Origin: JAOPZW01 sp963788935
GTDB lineage: Bacteria > Actinomycetota > Thermoleophilia > Solirubrobacterales > Solirubrobacteraceae
NCBI GenBank assembly: GCA_963788935.1
Contig: CAWBIM010000006.1
Location: forward strand, 682,001-746,000
DNA: 64,000 nucleotides
Direction: 5' to 3'
Below are positions 25,519 through 33,226 of the stretch, one piece after another (within the stretch, counting starts at the first letter, position 1; each line of letters begins with the position of its first letter). Position numbers and translations under genes: made by a program. The notes beneath the pieces are model-generated. The model had not been told where the DNA came from. It did not search any database and saw only the letters and a list, made by a program, of their open reading frames with translations.

Positions 25519-26448
25519 TCAGGCCACCGGCGAGCGCGGGTTCACGAGCGGCGTGAGGCGGCGCTCGAGCTCGTCGCGGCGGGCCTCGTACTGCGGCGGG
25601 AGCTTCAGCGCCTCGCCGAGCGACTCGAGCGGCTCGTCGAACGCGAAGCCGATGTCGCGGCTCGCGAGCTCGAAGAGCACGCCGTTGGGCTCGCGGAAGT
25701 AGACCGAGTGGAAGTACTGGCGGTCGATGATGTCGGTCGCGTGGGCGCCGGCGGCGATCGCGCGGGCGCGGTAGGCGATGAGCTCGTCGTCGTCGGCTGC
25801 CGACCACGCGACGTGGTGGATCGTCCCCGCGCTCGTGCGCCCGCGCTCGGGCGGGGGCGGCTCCCAGGTCAGCAGCGCGTGGCGGGCGTCGCCGCCCAGG
25901 CGCCACGGCGCGCTCGTCCCGGCCTCGGGCGCGGCGAAGCCGAGCGCGTCGAGCAGGCCGGCGCTGCGCTCCGGCGCGACGGCGTACGCGCGGATGCCGT
26001 GGAAGCCCTGCAGGGCGTGCTCGGGCGGGATGTCCGGCGCCGCGGCCGCCAGCGGCGCGTCGGCGACGTCGACGGCGAGCAGCTCGTGGCGGAGGCCCTC
26101 GAAGTCGACGAAGCGCAGGGCGTCGCCGTCGCGCTCGGCCGCGACGCCGGCGTCGCCCAGGCGGCCGGCCCAGAACGCCAGCGCCGCCTCGCCCGCGACG
26201 CGCCACTGGATCGTGTGGACCATGCCGGCGCCCGCGCGCCCCGGGATCGCGCCCGGGAACTCGAAGAACGTCAGGATCGAGCCGGGCGTGCCCCGCTCGT
26301 CGCCGAAGTAGAGGTGGTAGACGTCGGGCGCGTCGAAGTTCACCGTCTTCTTGACCAGCCGCAGGCCGAGCAGCCGCGCGTAGAAGTCGACGTTGCGGGG
26401 CGCGTCGCCGGTGATCGCGGTGATGTGGTGCAGGCCCTCGAGCGGCAT
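25519..26448 (-). CDS. Ring-cleaving dioxygenase, VOC superfamily (MhqO/MhqA-like)
   Basis: This is a two-module VOC dioxygenase of 309 aa, similar to hydroquinone-type ring-cleavage enzymes that are induced by quinones in Bacillus. It starts PLEGLHHITAITGDAPRNVD, where His gives the first iron ligand. The second module has GTIHHVAWSA, and the last ligand region is FREPNGVLFELAS. A strong AAGGAGG site precedes the ATG at 26448. It is divergent from a MarR regulator with palindromic sites between them. I infer detoxification of quinone- or catechol-type compounds under MarR control; the exact substrate is open. Confidence 0.9.
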   Translation of the reverse strand: MPLEGLHHITAITGDAPRNVDFYARLLGLRLVKKTVNFDAPDVYHLYFGDERGTPGSILTFFEFPGAIPGRAGAGMVHTIQWRVAGEAALAFWAGRLGDAGVAAERDGDALRFVDFEGLRHELLAVDVADAPLAAAAPDIPPEHALQGFHGIRAYAVAPERSAGLLDALGFAAPEAGTSAPWRLGGDARHALLTWEPPPPERGRTSAGTIHHVAWSAADDDELIAYRARAIAAGAHATDIIDRQYFHSVYFREPNGVLFELASRDIGFAFDEPLESLGEALKLPPQYEARRDELERRLTPLVNPRSPVA

Positions 26449-26496
26449 CTGGCCCTCCTTTTCGGTGGCGTGCCGATCTTCGCGCAGGAGAGGTAC

Positions 26497-26508
26497 TTGC
26501 GTGTGCAA
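26497..26508. promoter_or_regulatory. Palindromic operator 1 (TTGC-N4-GCAA)
   Basis: The sequence TTGCGTGTGCAA lies between the divergent dioxygenase and MarR genes. It matches the site at 26579 in both arms, TTGCG..GCAA, with a purine/pyrimidine-alternating centre. MarR dimers typically bind such palindromes. An overlapping ACAAT-N8-ATTGT repeat (26508-26525) may add to it. Confidence 0.6.
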
Positions 26509-26578
26509 CAATAGGAGATGATTGTCCGAGCAACCATCAAGGAGCGCGCGCGTGACGCCGATGTCGCTGCTACCGTCG

Positions 26579-26590
26579 TTGCGCACGCAA
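26579..26590. promoter_or_regulatory. Palindromic operator 2 (TTGC-N4-GCAA)
   Basis: This is the second copy, TTGCGCACGCAA, 82 bp from the first centre to centre and just before the likely MarR start at 26605. The paired sites would let one repressor control both divergent genes. If translation began instead at the ATG at 26518, this site would be inside the coding region, which is one reason to prefer the later start. Confidence 0.55.
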
Positions 26591-26604
26591 GGAACACCGT
26601 CATC

Positions 26605-27120
26605 ATGGCTACACGAGTCCCGTCCCCATCCGCCGTCACCGAGCCTGCCGGGCTCCGGAAGCTCGACGACCGTGAGCTGCGCGCCTGGCGCGGCATGCTC
26701 CGCGTCCACGCCACGCTGACCAAGGCGCTCGACGCCGAGCTCGAGGCCGCCCACGGCCTGCCGCTGAGCTCCTACGAGGTCCTGATGAACCTCGCGGACG
26801 CCGACGGCGAGCGGATGCGGATGTCGGACCTCGCCGCGATGGTGATCCTCAGCCGCAGCGGCCTGACGCGCCTCGTCGACCGCCTCGAGCGCGAGGGGCT
26901 GATCGCCCGCGAGTCGTGCCCGAGCGACGCCCGCGGCTCGTTCGCGACCCTGACGCCGGCCGGTCGCCGCAAGCTCGACGCGGCCCGCGCGACGCACCTC
27001 GCCGGCGTCCGCTCGCTCTTCCTCGCGCACTTCAGCGATGAGGAGCAGGAGCTTCTCGGCGTCGCGTGGGAGCGCGTGCTCCCGGGCGTGGGCACCGCGG
27101 GTGGCCCCGCCTGCGGCTAG
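26605..27120 (+). CDS. MarR family transcriptional regulator
   Basis: This is a dimeric winged-helix repressor, 171 aa from the ATG at 26605. The core is typical: an N-terminal dimerisation helix (WRGMLRVHATLTKALDAELE), GLPLSSYEVLMNLADADG, the recognition helix region MSDLAAMVILSRSGLTRLVD and the wing ending FATLTPAGRRKL. It should repress the divergent MhqO-like dioxygenase and itself, with an aromatic or quinone effector. An upstream ATG at 26518 would add 29 residues but places an operator inside the gene. A strong hairpin terminator follows. Confidence 0.92.
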   Translation: MATRVPSPSAVTEPAGLRKLDDRELRAWRGMLRVHATLTKALDAELEAAHGLPLSSYEVLMNLADADGERMRMSDLAAMVILSRSGLTRLVDRLEREGLIARESCPSDARGSFATLTPAGRRKLDAARATHLAGVRSLFLAHFSDEEQELLGVAWERVLPGVGTAGGPACG

Positions 27121-27154
27121 ACCGCCGCGCCCGAAGCCCGTCTGCGTCTCTCCG

Positions 27155-27178
27155 AGCGCCCGGCCTCTGCCGGGCGCT
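27155..27178 (+). terminator. Strong hairpin after MarR gene
   Basis: A perfect 10-bp stem (AGCGCCCGGC with GCCGGGCGCT) and a CTCT tetraloop are followed by TCTCGT. It is 35 bases after the MarR stop and upstream of the hsp20 promoter. The short pyrimidine stretch makes a factor-independent stop likely. Confidence 0.75.
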
Positions 27179-27209
27179 TCTCGTGCTGCATGGGCTCGCG
27201 TGCGAAAAC

Positions 27210-27247
27210 TTGACAGCGACTACACTGAGATTTCATACTGCTGTCAA
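27210..27247 (+). promoter_or_regulatory. hsp20 promoter inside an 8-bp inverted repeat
   Basis: A consensus -35 (TTGACA, 27210-27215) and a -10 (CATACT, 27234-27239) are separated by 18 bp. The -35 box is the left arm of an inverted repeat TTGACAGC (27210-27217) whose right arm GCTGTCAA (27240-27247) covers the expected start of transcription. The arms lie 30 bp apart centre to centre, about three helical turns. This is a good candidate heat-shock repressor site. It is not the HAIR (CTTGAGT-N7-ACTCAAG) or CIRCE sequence. Confidence 0.7.
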
Positions 27248-27277
27248 CCCCTTCGTCTCACCCAGGAGGTATGAGAT

Positions 27278-27760
27278 ATGGCACTTGTCCGCTGGGAGCC
27301 GGTTCGTGAGCTCAACTCGCTGCAGAGCGAGATGAACCGCCTCTTCAACACGTTCTTCGACACCCCCACCACGGCCGGCAACGGCGGCGCGCGCCGCTGG
27401 ATCCCCTCGATGGATCTCGTGGAGACCGAGTCGCACTATGTGCTCCGGGCCGACCTGCCCGGGCTCGGCGAGGGCGACGTCTCGATCGAGCTCGACGACA
27501 CCGTCCTCACGGTCTCGGGCGAGCGCAAGTCCGAGCACGAGGAGAAGAAGGAGGGATTCCACCGCGTCGAGCGCTCGTTCGGGACGTTTCGCCGCTCGCT
27601 GACGCTGCCGGACGGCGTCGACGCCGACGCCATCGCCGCGACGTTCGACAAGGGCGTCCTCGAGGTCAGGATCCCCAAGCCCGAGGAGCGCAAGCCGCGC
27701 CGCGTCGAGATCAAGGTCGGCGACGCCACGCCCGCGATCGAGGGCTCCGAGAGCAGGTAG
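27278..27760 (+). CDS. Small heat shock protein, Hsp20/alpha-crystallin family
   Basis: This is an ATP-independent holdase chaperone, 160 aa. The N-terminal arm (WEPVRELNSLQSEMNRLFN) is typical. The alpha-crystallin domain runs from about residue 42 to 140 and includes YVLRADLPGLGEGDVSIELD and the conserved FDKGVLEVRIPK. The C-terminal tail lacks a clear I-x-I anchor motif. A strong AGGAGG (27264-27269) precedes the ATG by 8 bases. It is monocistronic, with its own regulated promoter and a hairpin terminator shared with the convergent dedA gene. Confidence 0.96.
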   Translation: MALVRWEPVRELNSLQSEMNRLFNTFFDTPTTAGNGGARRWIPSMDLVETESHYVLRADLPGLGEGDVSIELDDTVLTVSGERKSEHEEKKEGFHRVERSFGTFRRSLTLPDGVDADAIAATFDKGVLEVRIPKPEERKPRRVEIKVGDATPAIEGSESR

Positions 27761-27787
27761 CACCCCGCGGCCCCGCCGCGTCTCACC

Positions 27788-27820
27788 CGCGGGCCCGTGG
27801 CGCCATCGCCCGGGCCCGCG
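27788..27820. terminator. Bidirectional terminator between hsp20 and dedA
   Basis: A perfect 10-bp GC stem (CGCGGGCCCG with CGGGCCCGCG) with a 13-base loop lies midway between the convergent stops at 27760 and 27828. There is no T-tract; position and stability support the call. Confidence 0.6.
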
Positions 27821-27827
27821 TCGTCGT

Positions 27828-28451
27828 TCAGGCGTCGTCCACCGGCCGGCGGCCCGCGGCCGCCTCGGCCCGCCGGCGGCGCCGCACGAAGAAGAGCAGC
27901 GTGAGCCCGCCGACGACCACCACCACCGCGCCGCCGACGCCTGCGACGTTCACGATCCGCTCGGCCCCGCGCCCCGCGAAGTACGCCGCGAGCGCGATCG
28001 AGATCGCCCAGCAGATCCCGCCGAGCGCGTTCCAGAACAGGAAGACCGGCCACGACATCCGGTTCACGCCCGCCAGCCACGCGGACGTGATCCGCAGCCC
28101 GGCGATCCAGCGTCCGAGGAACACCGCCTTCGGCCCGTGGCGCTCGAAGAACGGCTCCCCGACGTCGATCACCCGCCGGCGGTGGCGCTCGAACGGGCCG
28201 GGGGCGAGGAGCAGTCGCCGCCCGACCTTGCGGCCGATCGCGAACCCGACGTTGTCGCCGAGGATCGCCGCCGCCGCCGCGACGACGATCACGAGCTCGA
28301 TGCTCAGGTGGCCGCCCGACGCGAGGATCCCCGCGGTGAACAGCGCCGTCTCGCCCGGGACGGGAATCCCCATCGTCTCGATGGCGATGAGGACGAACAG
28401 CACCGGATAGCCCACGTCCCGGGCGACGGACAGGAAGCTGGCCAGCACCAC
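27828..28451 (-). CDS. DedA family membrane protein
   Basis: This is an integral membrane protein of the DedA/SNARE-associated family, linked in other bacteria to undecaprenyl-phosphate or phospholipid recycling. From the GTG at 28451 it has 207 aa. The family motif is clear (ETMGIPVPGETAL), as is the second re-entrant region (GDNVGFAIGRKVGRRLL) and FLGRWIAGLRITSAWLAG with the conserved Arg. Four to five membrane segments are visible, ending in an Arg-rich tail. It is divergent from tgt with 20 bp between starts. Confidence 0.88.
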   Translation of the reverse strand: MVLASFLSVARDVGYPVLFVLIAIETMGIPVPGETALFTAGILASGGHLSIELVIVVAAAAAILGDNVGFAIGRKVGRRLLLAPGPFERHRRRVIDVGEPFFERHGPKAVFLGRWIAGLRITSAWLAGVNRMSWPVFLFWNALGGICWAISIALAAYFAGRGAERIVNVAGVGGAVVVVVGGLTLLFFVRRRRRAEAAAGRRPVDDA

Positions 28452-28459
28452 TGGGCTTC

Positions 28460-28465
28460 TACCAT
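28460..28465 (+). promoter_or_regulatory. Putative -10 box of tgt (leaderless)
   Basis: TACCAT lies 6 bases before the tgt GTG, so transcription would start at or next to the start codon. No ribosome site precedes this GTG, which agrees with a leaderless mRNA. Confidence 0.4.
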
Positions 28466-28471
28466 GCCCCG

Positions 28472-29671
28472 GTGCCCGCACTGACCACGGCCCTCACGAT
28501 CACCGCCCGCGATCCGGGCTCCCGGGCGCGTGCGGGCGTCCTGCGGACCGCGCACGGGGAGGTCCGCACACCGCATTTCGTCCCGCTCGCGACGAAGGCG
28601 ACGGTCAAGGGCCTGCTGCCCGCCGAGGTCGCCGCGCTCGGCTTCGACATCGTCCTCGGGAACACGTACCACCTGTTCCTCGATCCCGGCCACGAGCTGA
28701 TCGCCGGGCTCGGCGGCCTCCACGAGTTCATGGGGTGGCGCGGGCCGATCGTCACCGACTCGGGCGGCTTCCAGGTGTTCAGCATGGGCTACGGGACCGT
28801 CGCGGACGAGATCAAGGGCCGCGCGCCGAGCGGCCCCGACCGGGCCGGCAAGGTCCTCGAGATCGCCGAGGCCGGAGTGCGCTTCCGCTCCTACCTCGAC
28901 GGCTCCGAGAAGCTGCTCCAGCCCGAGACGTCGATGGAGATCCAGGCCGCGCTGGGCTCGGACCTCGCGCTCGTGTTCGACGAGTGCACGCCGTTCCACG
29001 CCGACCGCGACTACACCGCCCGCTCGACCGAGCGCACCCACCGCTGGCTGCGCCGCTGCCTGGACTGGCACCGCGACCACGGGCCGGCGGACCAGCTCGT
29101 CTACGGCATCGTCCAGGGCGGCGTCTACGAGGACCTGCGGGCCGAGTCGGCCCAGGCGATCGCGGAGAGCGAGGTCGACGGCATCGCGATCGGCGGCTCG
29201 CTCGGGGCCGACAAGGCCGAGATGTACCAGGTGGTCGACTGGACGACGGCCCAGCTGCCGGAGGACCGGCCCCGGCACCTGCTCGGGATCGGTGAGATCG
29301 ACGACCTCATCCGCGGCGTCGAGCTCGGCATCGACACGTTCGACTGCGCGATGCCGACGCGGCTCGGTCGCCACGGCATGGCCCTCGTCCCCGACCCCGA
29401 GCACCGCTGGCGCGTCGACCTCACCGGGGCCAGGTTCAAGCACAGCGACGCGCCCCTGATGGAGGGCTGCCCCTGCCCGGCCTGCGCGCTCGGGCTGAGC
29501 CGCGGCTACCTCCGCTACCTGGCCAAGGCGCGCGAGCTCACCGGCATGCGGCTGCTGACCCTCCACAACCTCGCGTTCGTGGCCCGGCTGATGGCGCGCC
29601 TGCGCCAGGCGATCGCCGACGGCACGCTGGCCGACGAGGCGGCGGCCCTGCGGGCCGGCGCCGCTCCGTGA
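28472..29671 (+). CDS. tgt: tRNA-guanine transglycosylase
   Basis: This enzyme exchanges guanine 34 of tRNAs with GUN anticodons for a queuine precursor. It has 399 aa. The aspartate nucleophile region (FDCAMPTRLGRHG) and substrate pocket (TDSGGFQVFSMG, VYGIVQGGVYEDLR) are intact. The zinc site CPCPAC is near the C-terminus with a downstream His. The GTG at 28472 begins immediately before the conserved barrel. No other queuosine gene lies in the window. The stop is only one base from the convergent kinase stop. Confidence 0.95.
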   Translation: MPALTTALTITARDPGSRARAGVLRTAHGEVRTPHFVPLATKATVKGLLPAEVAALGFDIVLGNTYHLFLDPGHELIAGLGGLHEFMGWRGPIVTDSGGFQVFSMGYGTVADEIKGRAPSGPDRAGKVLEIAEAGVRFRSYLDGSEKLLQPETSMEIQAALGSDLALVFDECTPFHADRDYTARSTERTHRWLRRCLDWHRDHGPADQLVYGIVQGGVYEDLRAESAQAIAESEVDGIAIGGSLGADKAEMYQVVDWTTAQLPEDRPRHLLGIGEIDDLIRGVELGIDTFDCAMPTRLGRHGMALVPDPEHRWRVDLTGARFKHSDAPLMEGCPCPACALGLSRGYLRYLAKARELTGMRLLTLHNLAFVARLMARLRQAIADGTLADEAAALRAGAAP

Positions 29672-29672
29672 C

Positions 29673-30908
29673 CTAGCGCGTGTTGTCCTCGACGAGCTGC
29701 TGCATCTGCTCGACCGCCTGGTCGACCTGGTCGTAGACGACCTCGCGCAGCCGGACCGCGTCCGACGAGTTCGAGGTCAGCACGACCGCGGCGATCGCGC
29801 CGCCGGCGAGGACGCAGAGCACGAACAGCGTCGCGAGCGTCCGGCGCAGCCGACCCTTTCGGCGTTGCTCGCGGCCGGCCGCGGCCGCGGGGCCGCCGTG
29901 GGGCGGCACGACCGTCGCCGGCCCGGTGCGCGGCGGGGCGCCGGTGCGGGGCGCGCGCGGCTGGCGGGCCTGCCGCGGCTCGACCGGCGCCCGGGCGACG
30001 TTCGTGCGGTCGGTCTGCGGGCCGAGCGCCCGCGTCGCGTCGGTCGGCGAGGCGACCGCGCGCGTGATCTCGGTCGGCCCGACGCCGCGCACGCCGTCGG
30101 TCAGCGCCTCGCGGAAGGACTCGGCGTCGGGGTAGCGGTCGCGCGGGTCGAGCGCGAGCGCGCGGTCGACCGCCACCGCGAGCTGCGGCGTCACGTCGGG
30201 GTTGAGCTCGTCGAGCGGCGGCGGGATCTCCCGCATCTGCTTCATCGCGAGCTCGGTGAGCGACTGCGCCTCGTAGGGCAGGCGGCCCGCGAGGAACTGG
30301 TAGGTCACGACGCCCAGCGCGTAGAGGTCCGCCGGCGGGCCGACCTCCTCGCCCGCGGCCTGCTCGGGGGCGAGGTACGCGGCCGTGCCGATGACCGAGC
30401 CGACCTGGGTGATCGCCGACTCGTCCGTCACCGCCTTGGCGATCCCGAAGTCCGCGAGCTTGACGTTGCCGTCCTCGGCCCGCAGCAGGTTGCCCGGCTT
30501 GACGTCGCGGTGCACGACCCCGTTGCGGTGGGCGTAGTCGAGCCCGCGGCAGGCCTGCAGGACCATCGACATCGCCTCCTGCACCCCGAGCACGCCCGCC
30601 TCGCGCAGGATCTCCGCGCCGGACTGGCCGCGGATGAGCTCCATGACGATGTAGTGGCGGCCGCTGCGCTCGTCGAGGCCGAAGTCGAAGACCTGCACGA
30701 TGTTCGGGTGCACGAGCCGCGCGGCGGAGAGCGCCTCGCGCCGGAAGCGGGCGACGAACTGCTTGTCGTCGGCGAGGTGCTCGGCGAGGAGCTTGACGGC
30801 CACGTGGCGCTCCAGGCGGCGGTCGAAGGCCTCGAGCACGGTCGACATGCCGCCGACGCCGAGGCGATCGCCCAGCTCGTAGCGCTCGGCCAGGACCTGC
30901 GTCGCCAT
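29673..30908 (-). CDS. Transmembrane Ser/Thr protein kinase (PknB-like, no PASTA domains)
   Basis: This is a Hanks-type kinase, 411 aa. The kinase domain (about 10-270) has the glycine loop GDRLGVGGMSTV, catalytic lysine VAVKLL, catalytic loop HRDVKPGN, DFG and APEQ. A Pro/Ala/Arg-rich juxtamembrane linker follows, then one helix (LATLFVLCVLAGGAIAAVVL) and a short extracellular tail of about 35 residues rich in Asp, Gln and Glu instead of PASTA repeats. Its ATG overlaps, by one base (TGATG), a stop in an alternative frame of the upstream lipoprotein gene, suggesting the two are coupled. The Asp/Gln tail may contact that lipoprotein. Confidence 0.93.
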   Translation of the reverse strand: MATQVLAERYELGDRLGVGGMSTVLEAFDRRLERHVAVKLLAEHLADDKQFVARFRREALSAARLVHPNIVQVFDFGLDERSGRHYIVMELIRGQSGAEILREAGVLGVQEAMSMVLQACRGLDYAHRNGVVHRDVKPGNLLRAEDGNVKLADFGIAKAVTDESAITQVGSVIGTAAYLAPEQAAGEEVGPPADLYALGVVTYQFLAGRLPYEAQSLTELAMKQMREIPPPLDELNPDVTPQLAVAVDRALALDPRDRYPDAESFREALTDGVRGVGPTEITRAVASPTDATRALGPQTDRTNVARAPVEPRQARQPRAPRTGAPPRTGPATVVPPHGGPAAAAGREQRRKGRLRRTLATLFVLCVLAGGAIAAVVLTSNSSDAVRLREVVYDQVDQAVEQMQQLVEDNTR

Positions 30909-30935
30909 CAGGGCGTCGTCGTCCCGCCGGTGGTG

Positions 30936-31445
30936 TCACCGGACGCGGGCGGGGTCGTGGTCGTCGTGGGCGGGGTCGTCGTCGTGCCTGTCGTCGGCGT
31001 CGTCGTCGTCCGTCGGCGTCGTGTCGGTCGGCGTGGTGTCGGTCGGGGTCGTGTCGGTCGGCGTCGTGTCCGTGGGGGTCGTGTCGGTCGGCGTCGTGTC
31101 CTGGGTGGTCGTCGGAGTGGACGTCGTCGTCTGCTGACACTGCTGCGGCGCGGTCTGCTGCAGGTTGTCGAGCCCCTCGCGCAGGCGCGCCACCAGCCGG
31201 TCGTCGACGGCGCGGGGCAGGTTCACGAGGATGCCGCGGGCGCGGGCGACGGCCTGCTCGGCCGCGTCGCAGTCGTGGTCGTCGACGGCTTGCTTGACGT
31301 CGGAGAGCGCGCTCGTCAGGCGGTCGGCGCTGCGCGGCGGGATGAGGGCGCTGCGGTCGCCGGAGCCGCCGCACGCGGCCAGCGCGGCGGTGGCCACGCC
31401 GAGGACGGCGGCCAGGAGGAACGGGAGCGCCGAGCGCATCCTCAC
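30936..31445 (-). CDS. Thr/Pro-repeat lipoprotein, 3' end probably frameshifted
   Basis: This is a predicted secreted lipoprotein with a lipobox (AALAAC, Cys about residue 24) after a short signal sequence. The mature part is about 75 helical residues (LTSALSDVKQAVDDHDCDAAEQAVARARG) and then six DTTPT repeats. As read, it ends in an Asp/His tail at 30936. Removing one base at 31010-31011 gives a Thr/Pro-rich tail that stops at 30908-30910, exactly overlapping the kinase ATG (TGATG), and a 178-aa protein. That version is more natural. The GTG at 31445 overlaps the phosphoesterase stop; an ATG at 31439 is possible. It is likely a cell-surface partner of the kinase. Confidence 0.7.
   Translation of the reverse strand: MRMRSALPFLLAAVLGVATAALAACGGSGDRSALIPPRSADRLTSALSDVKQAVDDHDCDAAEQAVARARGILVNLPRAVDDRLVARLREGLDNLQQTAPQQCQQTTTSTPTTTQDTTPTDTTPTDTTPTDTTPTDTTPTDTTPTDDDDADDRHDDDPAHDDHDPARVR
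31011..31103 (-). repeat. 15-bp tandem repeat coding DTTPT
   Basis: Six imperfect 15-bp units encode the Thr/Pro stalk of the lipoprotein. Such repeats expand and contract easily, and an indel next to them (31010-31011) would explain the apparent frameshift. Confidence 0.8.
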
Positions 31446-32173
31446 TGACCGTACCCGAGGCGCTCGGCGAGGGAGTCCGGCAGCCGGGCCGCCCGGATCG
31501 CGGCCTGCGCGCCCGCGATGTCGTACTCCGTGCGCTGCCACTGGGCCTGCCAGTCGCCCGTGTCGAGGAGCAGCCAGGCCGCGCGTGGGTCGCCGTCGCG
31601 GGGCTGTCCGACGCTGCCCGGGTTGACGAGCCACTCGCCGGTCGCGAGGTCCAGCGTGTCGCCCGCCCGGCGCGTGTCGCCCGTCGCCGCCTCGCCCTCG
31701 GGGCGGACGAACGACAGCGCGACATGCGAGTGGCCGACGAGGCAGACGCGCTCCGGCGCGGCGTCGAGGCACAGTTCGGCCAGGAGCGTGCTGAGCACGT
31801 ACTCCCACACCGGGTCGCGCGGGCTGGCGTGGTAGAGGCCGACGCCCTCGTGCGCCCCCGACGGGGCGAGTGAGCGCAGCCAGTCGACGTGGTCGTCGGC
31901 GATGACCTCCTGCGTCCAGCGCGCGGCGAGCGCGGCGCCGTGGGAGAACTCGTCCAGCGGGAGCGTGCCCGTGACCGCGAGGTCGTGGTTGCCGGCGAGG
32001 CAGACGGTCGCGTGCCGGCGGGTGAGCGCGCAGCAGTCGTTGGGGTCGGCGCCGTAGCCGACGATGTCGCCCAGGCACCACAGGTCGCGCACGCCGTGGC
32101 GGTCGACGTCGCGGAGCACCGCCTCGAGGGCGTGACGGTTGCCGTGGATGTCGGAGACGATGGCGACGCGCAT
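31442..32173 (-). CDS. Metallophosphoesterase (calcineurin-like, YfcE/PP2B type)
   Basis: This is a soluble dinuclear-metal phosphoesterase, 243 aa. All metal motifs are present: VSDIHGN, LGDIVGYG, AGNHDLAV and GHSHV, plus a late NPGSVGQPRDGDP typical of the MJ0936/YfcE group. The ATG at 32173 begins directly at RVAIVSDIHGN; an ATG 12 bases upstream is also possible. Its stop overlaps the lipoprotein start (GTGA). A role in removing phosphate from proteins or nucleotides in the same pathway as the downstream kinase is possible but only inferred. Confidence 0.9.
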   Translation of the reverse strand: MRVAIVSDIHGNRHALEAVLRDVDRHGVRDLWCLGDIVGYGADPNDCCALTRRHATVCLAGNHDLAVTGTLPLDEFSHGAALAARWTQEVIADDHVDWLRSLAPSGAHEGVGLYHASPRDPVWEYVLSTLLAELCLDAAPERVCLVGHSHVALSFVRPEGEAATGDTRRAGDTLDLATGEWLVNPGSVGQPRDGDPRAAWLLLDTGDWQAQWQRTEYDIAGAQAAIRAARLPDSLAERLGYGQ

Positions 32174-32224
32174 GAGGGCAGGCATCGGCCGCCCGCCGCG
32201 GCGGGCGGGGGACCGACGATGCAA

Positions 32225-33214
32225 TCAGACCGGGCGCTCCGGCGCGGGCTGGGCGAGCAGCGCGGCGCCGATCGCGCCGCCGAGGTCGCCGAGCGCCGCG
32301 ACGTGGATCGCCGGCGGGTTGACGTCGTCGAACAGGTGGGGGTGCATGGCCTTCGCCAGGCGTTCCGCGAAGGGCGCGCCGAGGCGGATCCCGAGGCCGC
32401 CGCCGAGGATGATCGCCTCGACGTCGAGCACGTTCTGGGTCGACGCGACGCCCGCGCCGAGGGCGTCGAGCGCCTCGTCGATCAGCCGGGTCGCGAGCTT
32501 GTCGCCGCGCTTGAGCGCGCGGTCCCAGACGCCGCTGGCCAGGCGGGTGCGGCCGCGCTGCTCCATGATCTTGAAGAGCTCGGTCTTCTCGCCCTTGTCC
32601 TGCGCCTCGCGCGCCCGGCGCTCCATCGACGCGCGGCCGGCGTAGGCCTCCATGCACCCGCGGCGCCCGCAGCCGCAGCGCTCGCCGCCGATGCGCACGA
32701 CGACGTGGCCGATCTCGCCCGCCGCGCTGCGGCCGGTCCAGGGCCGGCCGTCGAGCACGATCCCGCCGCCGACGCCGGTGCCCCAGAACACGCCGAGCAG
32801 GGAGCGGTACGGCCGGCCGGCCCCGAGCGCGAACTCGGCGTCGGTCGCGACCTGGACGTCGTTGCCGAGGCGCACGCGCGTGCCGAGCGCCTCCTCCAGC
32901 TCCGCGCCGAGGGGGAACTCGCCCTCCCAGTCGGGCAGGTTGCGCGCGCTGGTCACGGTGTTCTTGCGCGGGTCGACGTCGCCGGGCGAGCCGACCCCGA
33001 CGCCCGACAGCCCGTCGGTCTCGACCCCCGCCTGGCCGGCGGCCTCCGTGAGCGCCGCCGCCATCGCGGCGGCGACGTCCTGGGGCCCGCCGGTGACCGG
33101 GGTGGGGTGGCGCGCCTGGCCGAGGACGGTGTTGACCGCGTCGACCACGACCGCCTGGATCTTGGTGCCGCCGAGGTCGATGCCGCCGCGCCGGGCGCCG
33201 TTCGGGGTGCTCAT
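32225..33214 (-). CDS. ROK family sugar kinase (glucokinase-like)
   Basis: This is a cytosolic kinase of 329 aa, likely glucose or N-acetyl-sugar specific. The phosphate loop (GGIDLGGTKIQAVVV), catalytic Asp region (RLGNDVQVATDAEF), GTGVGGGIVLDG and the ROK zinc site (GHVVVRIGGERCGCGRRGC) are intact. No N-terminal helix-turn-helix is present, so it is an enzyme, not a ROK repressor. Exact sugar specificity cannot be assigned. It is divergent from the M48 protease with 12 bp between starts and precedes the phosphoesterase by about 50 bases. Confidence 0.92.
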   Translation of the reverse strand: MSTPNGARRGGIDLGGTKIQAVVVDAVNTVLGQARHPTPVTGGPQDVAAAMAAALTEAAGQAGVETDGLSGVGVGSPGDVDPRKNTVTSARNLPDWEGEFPLGAELEEALGTRVRLGNDVQVATDAEFALGAGRPYRSLLGVFWGTGVGGGIVLDGRPWTGRSAAGEIGHVVVRIGGERCGCGRRGCMEAYAGRASMERRAREAQDKGEKTELFKIMEQRGRTRLASGVWDRALKRGDKLATRLIDEALDALGAGVASTQNVLDVEAIILGGGLGIRLGAPFAERLAKAMHPHLFDDVNPPAIHVAALGDLGGAIGAALLAQPAPERPV

Positions 33215-33226
33215 GGGCGTCATGCT

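Noticed and set aside
22814..26533. A minus-strand open frame of over 1200 codons across gpmI and neighbours
   Set aside because: It is antisense to well-supported genes with recognised motifs and encodes only Arg/Asp/Gly-rich low-complexity sequence.
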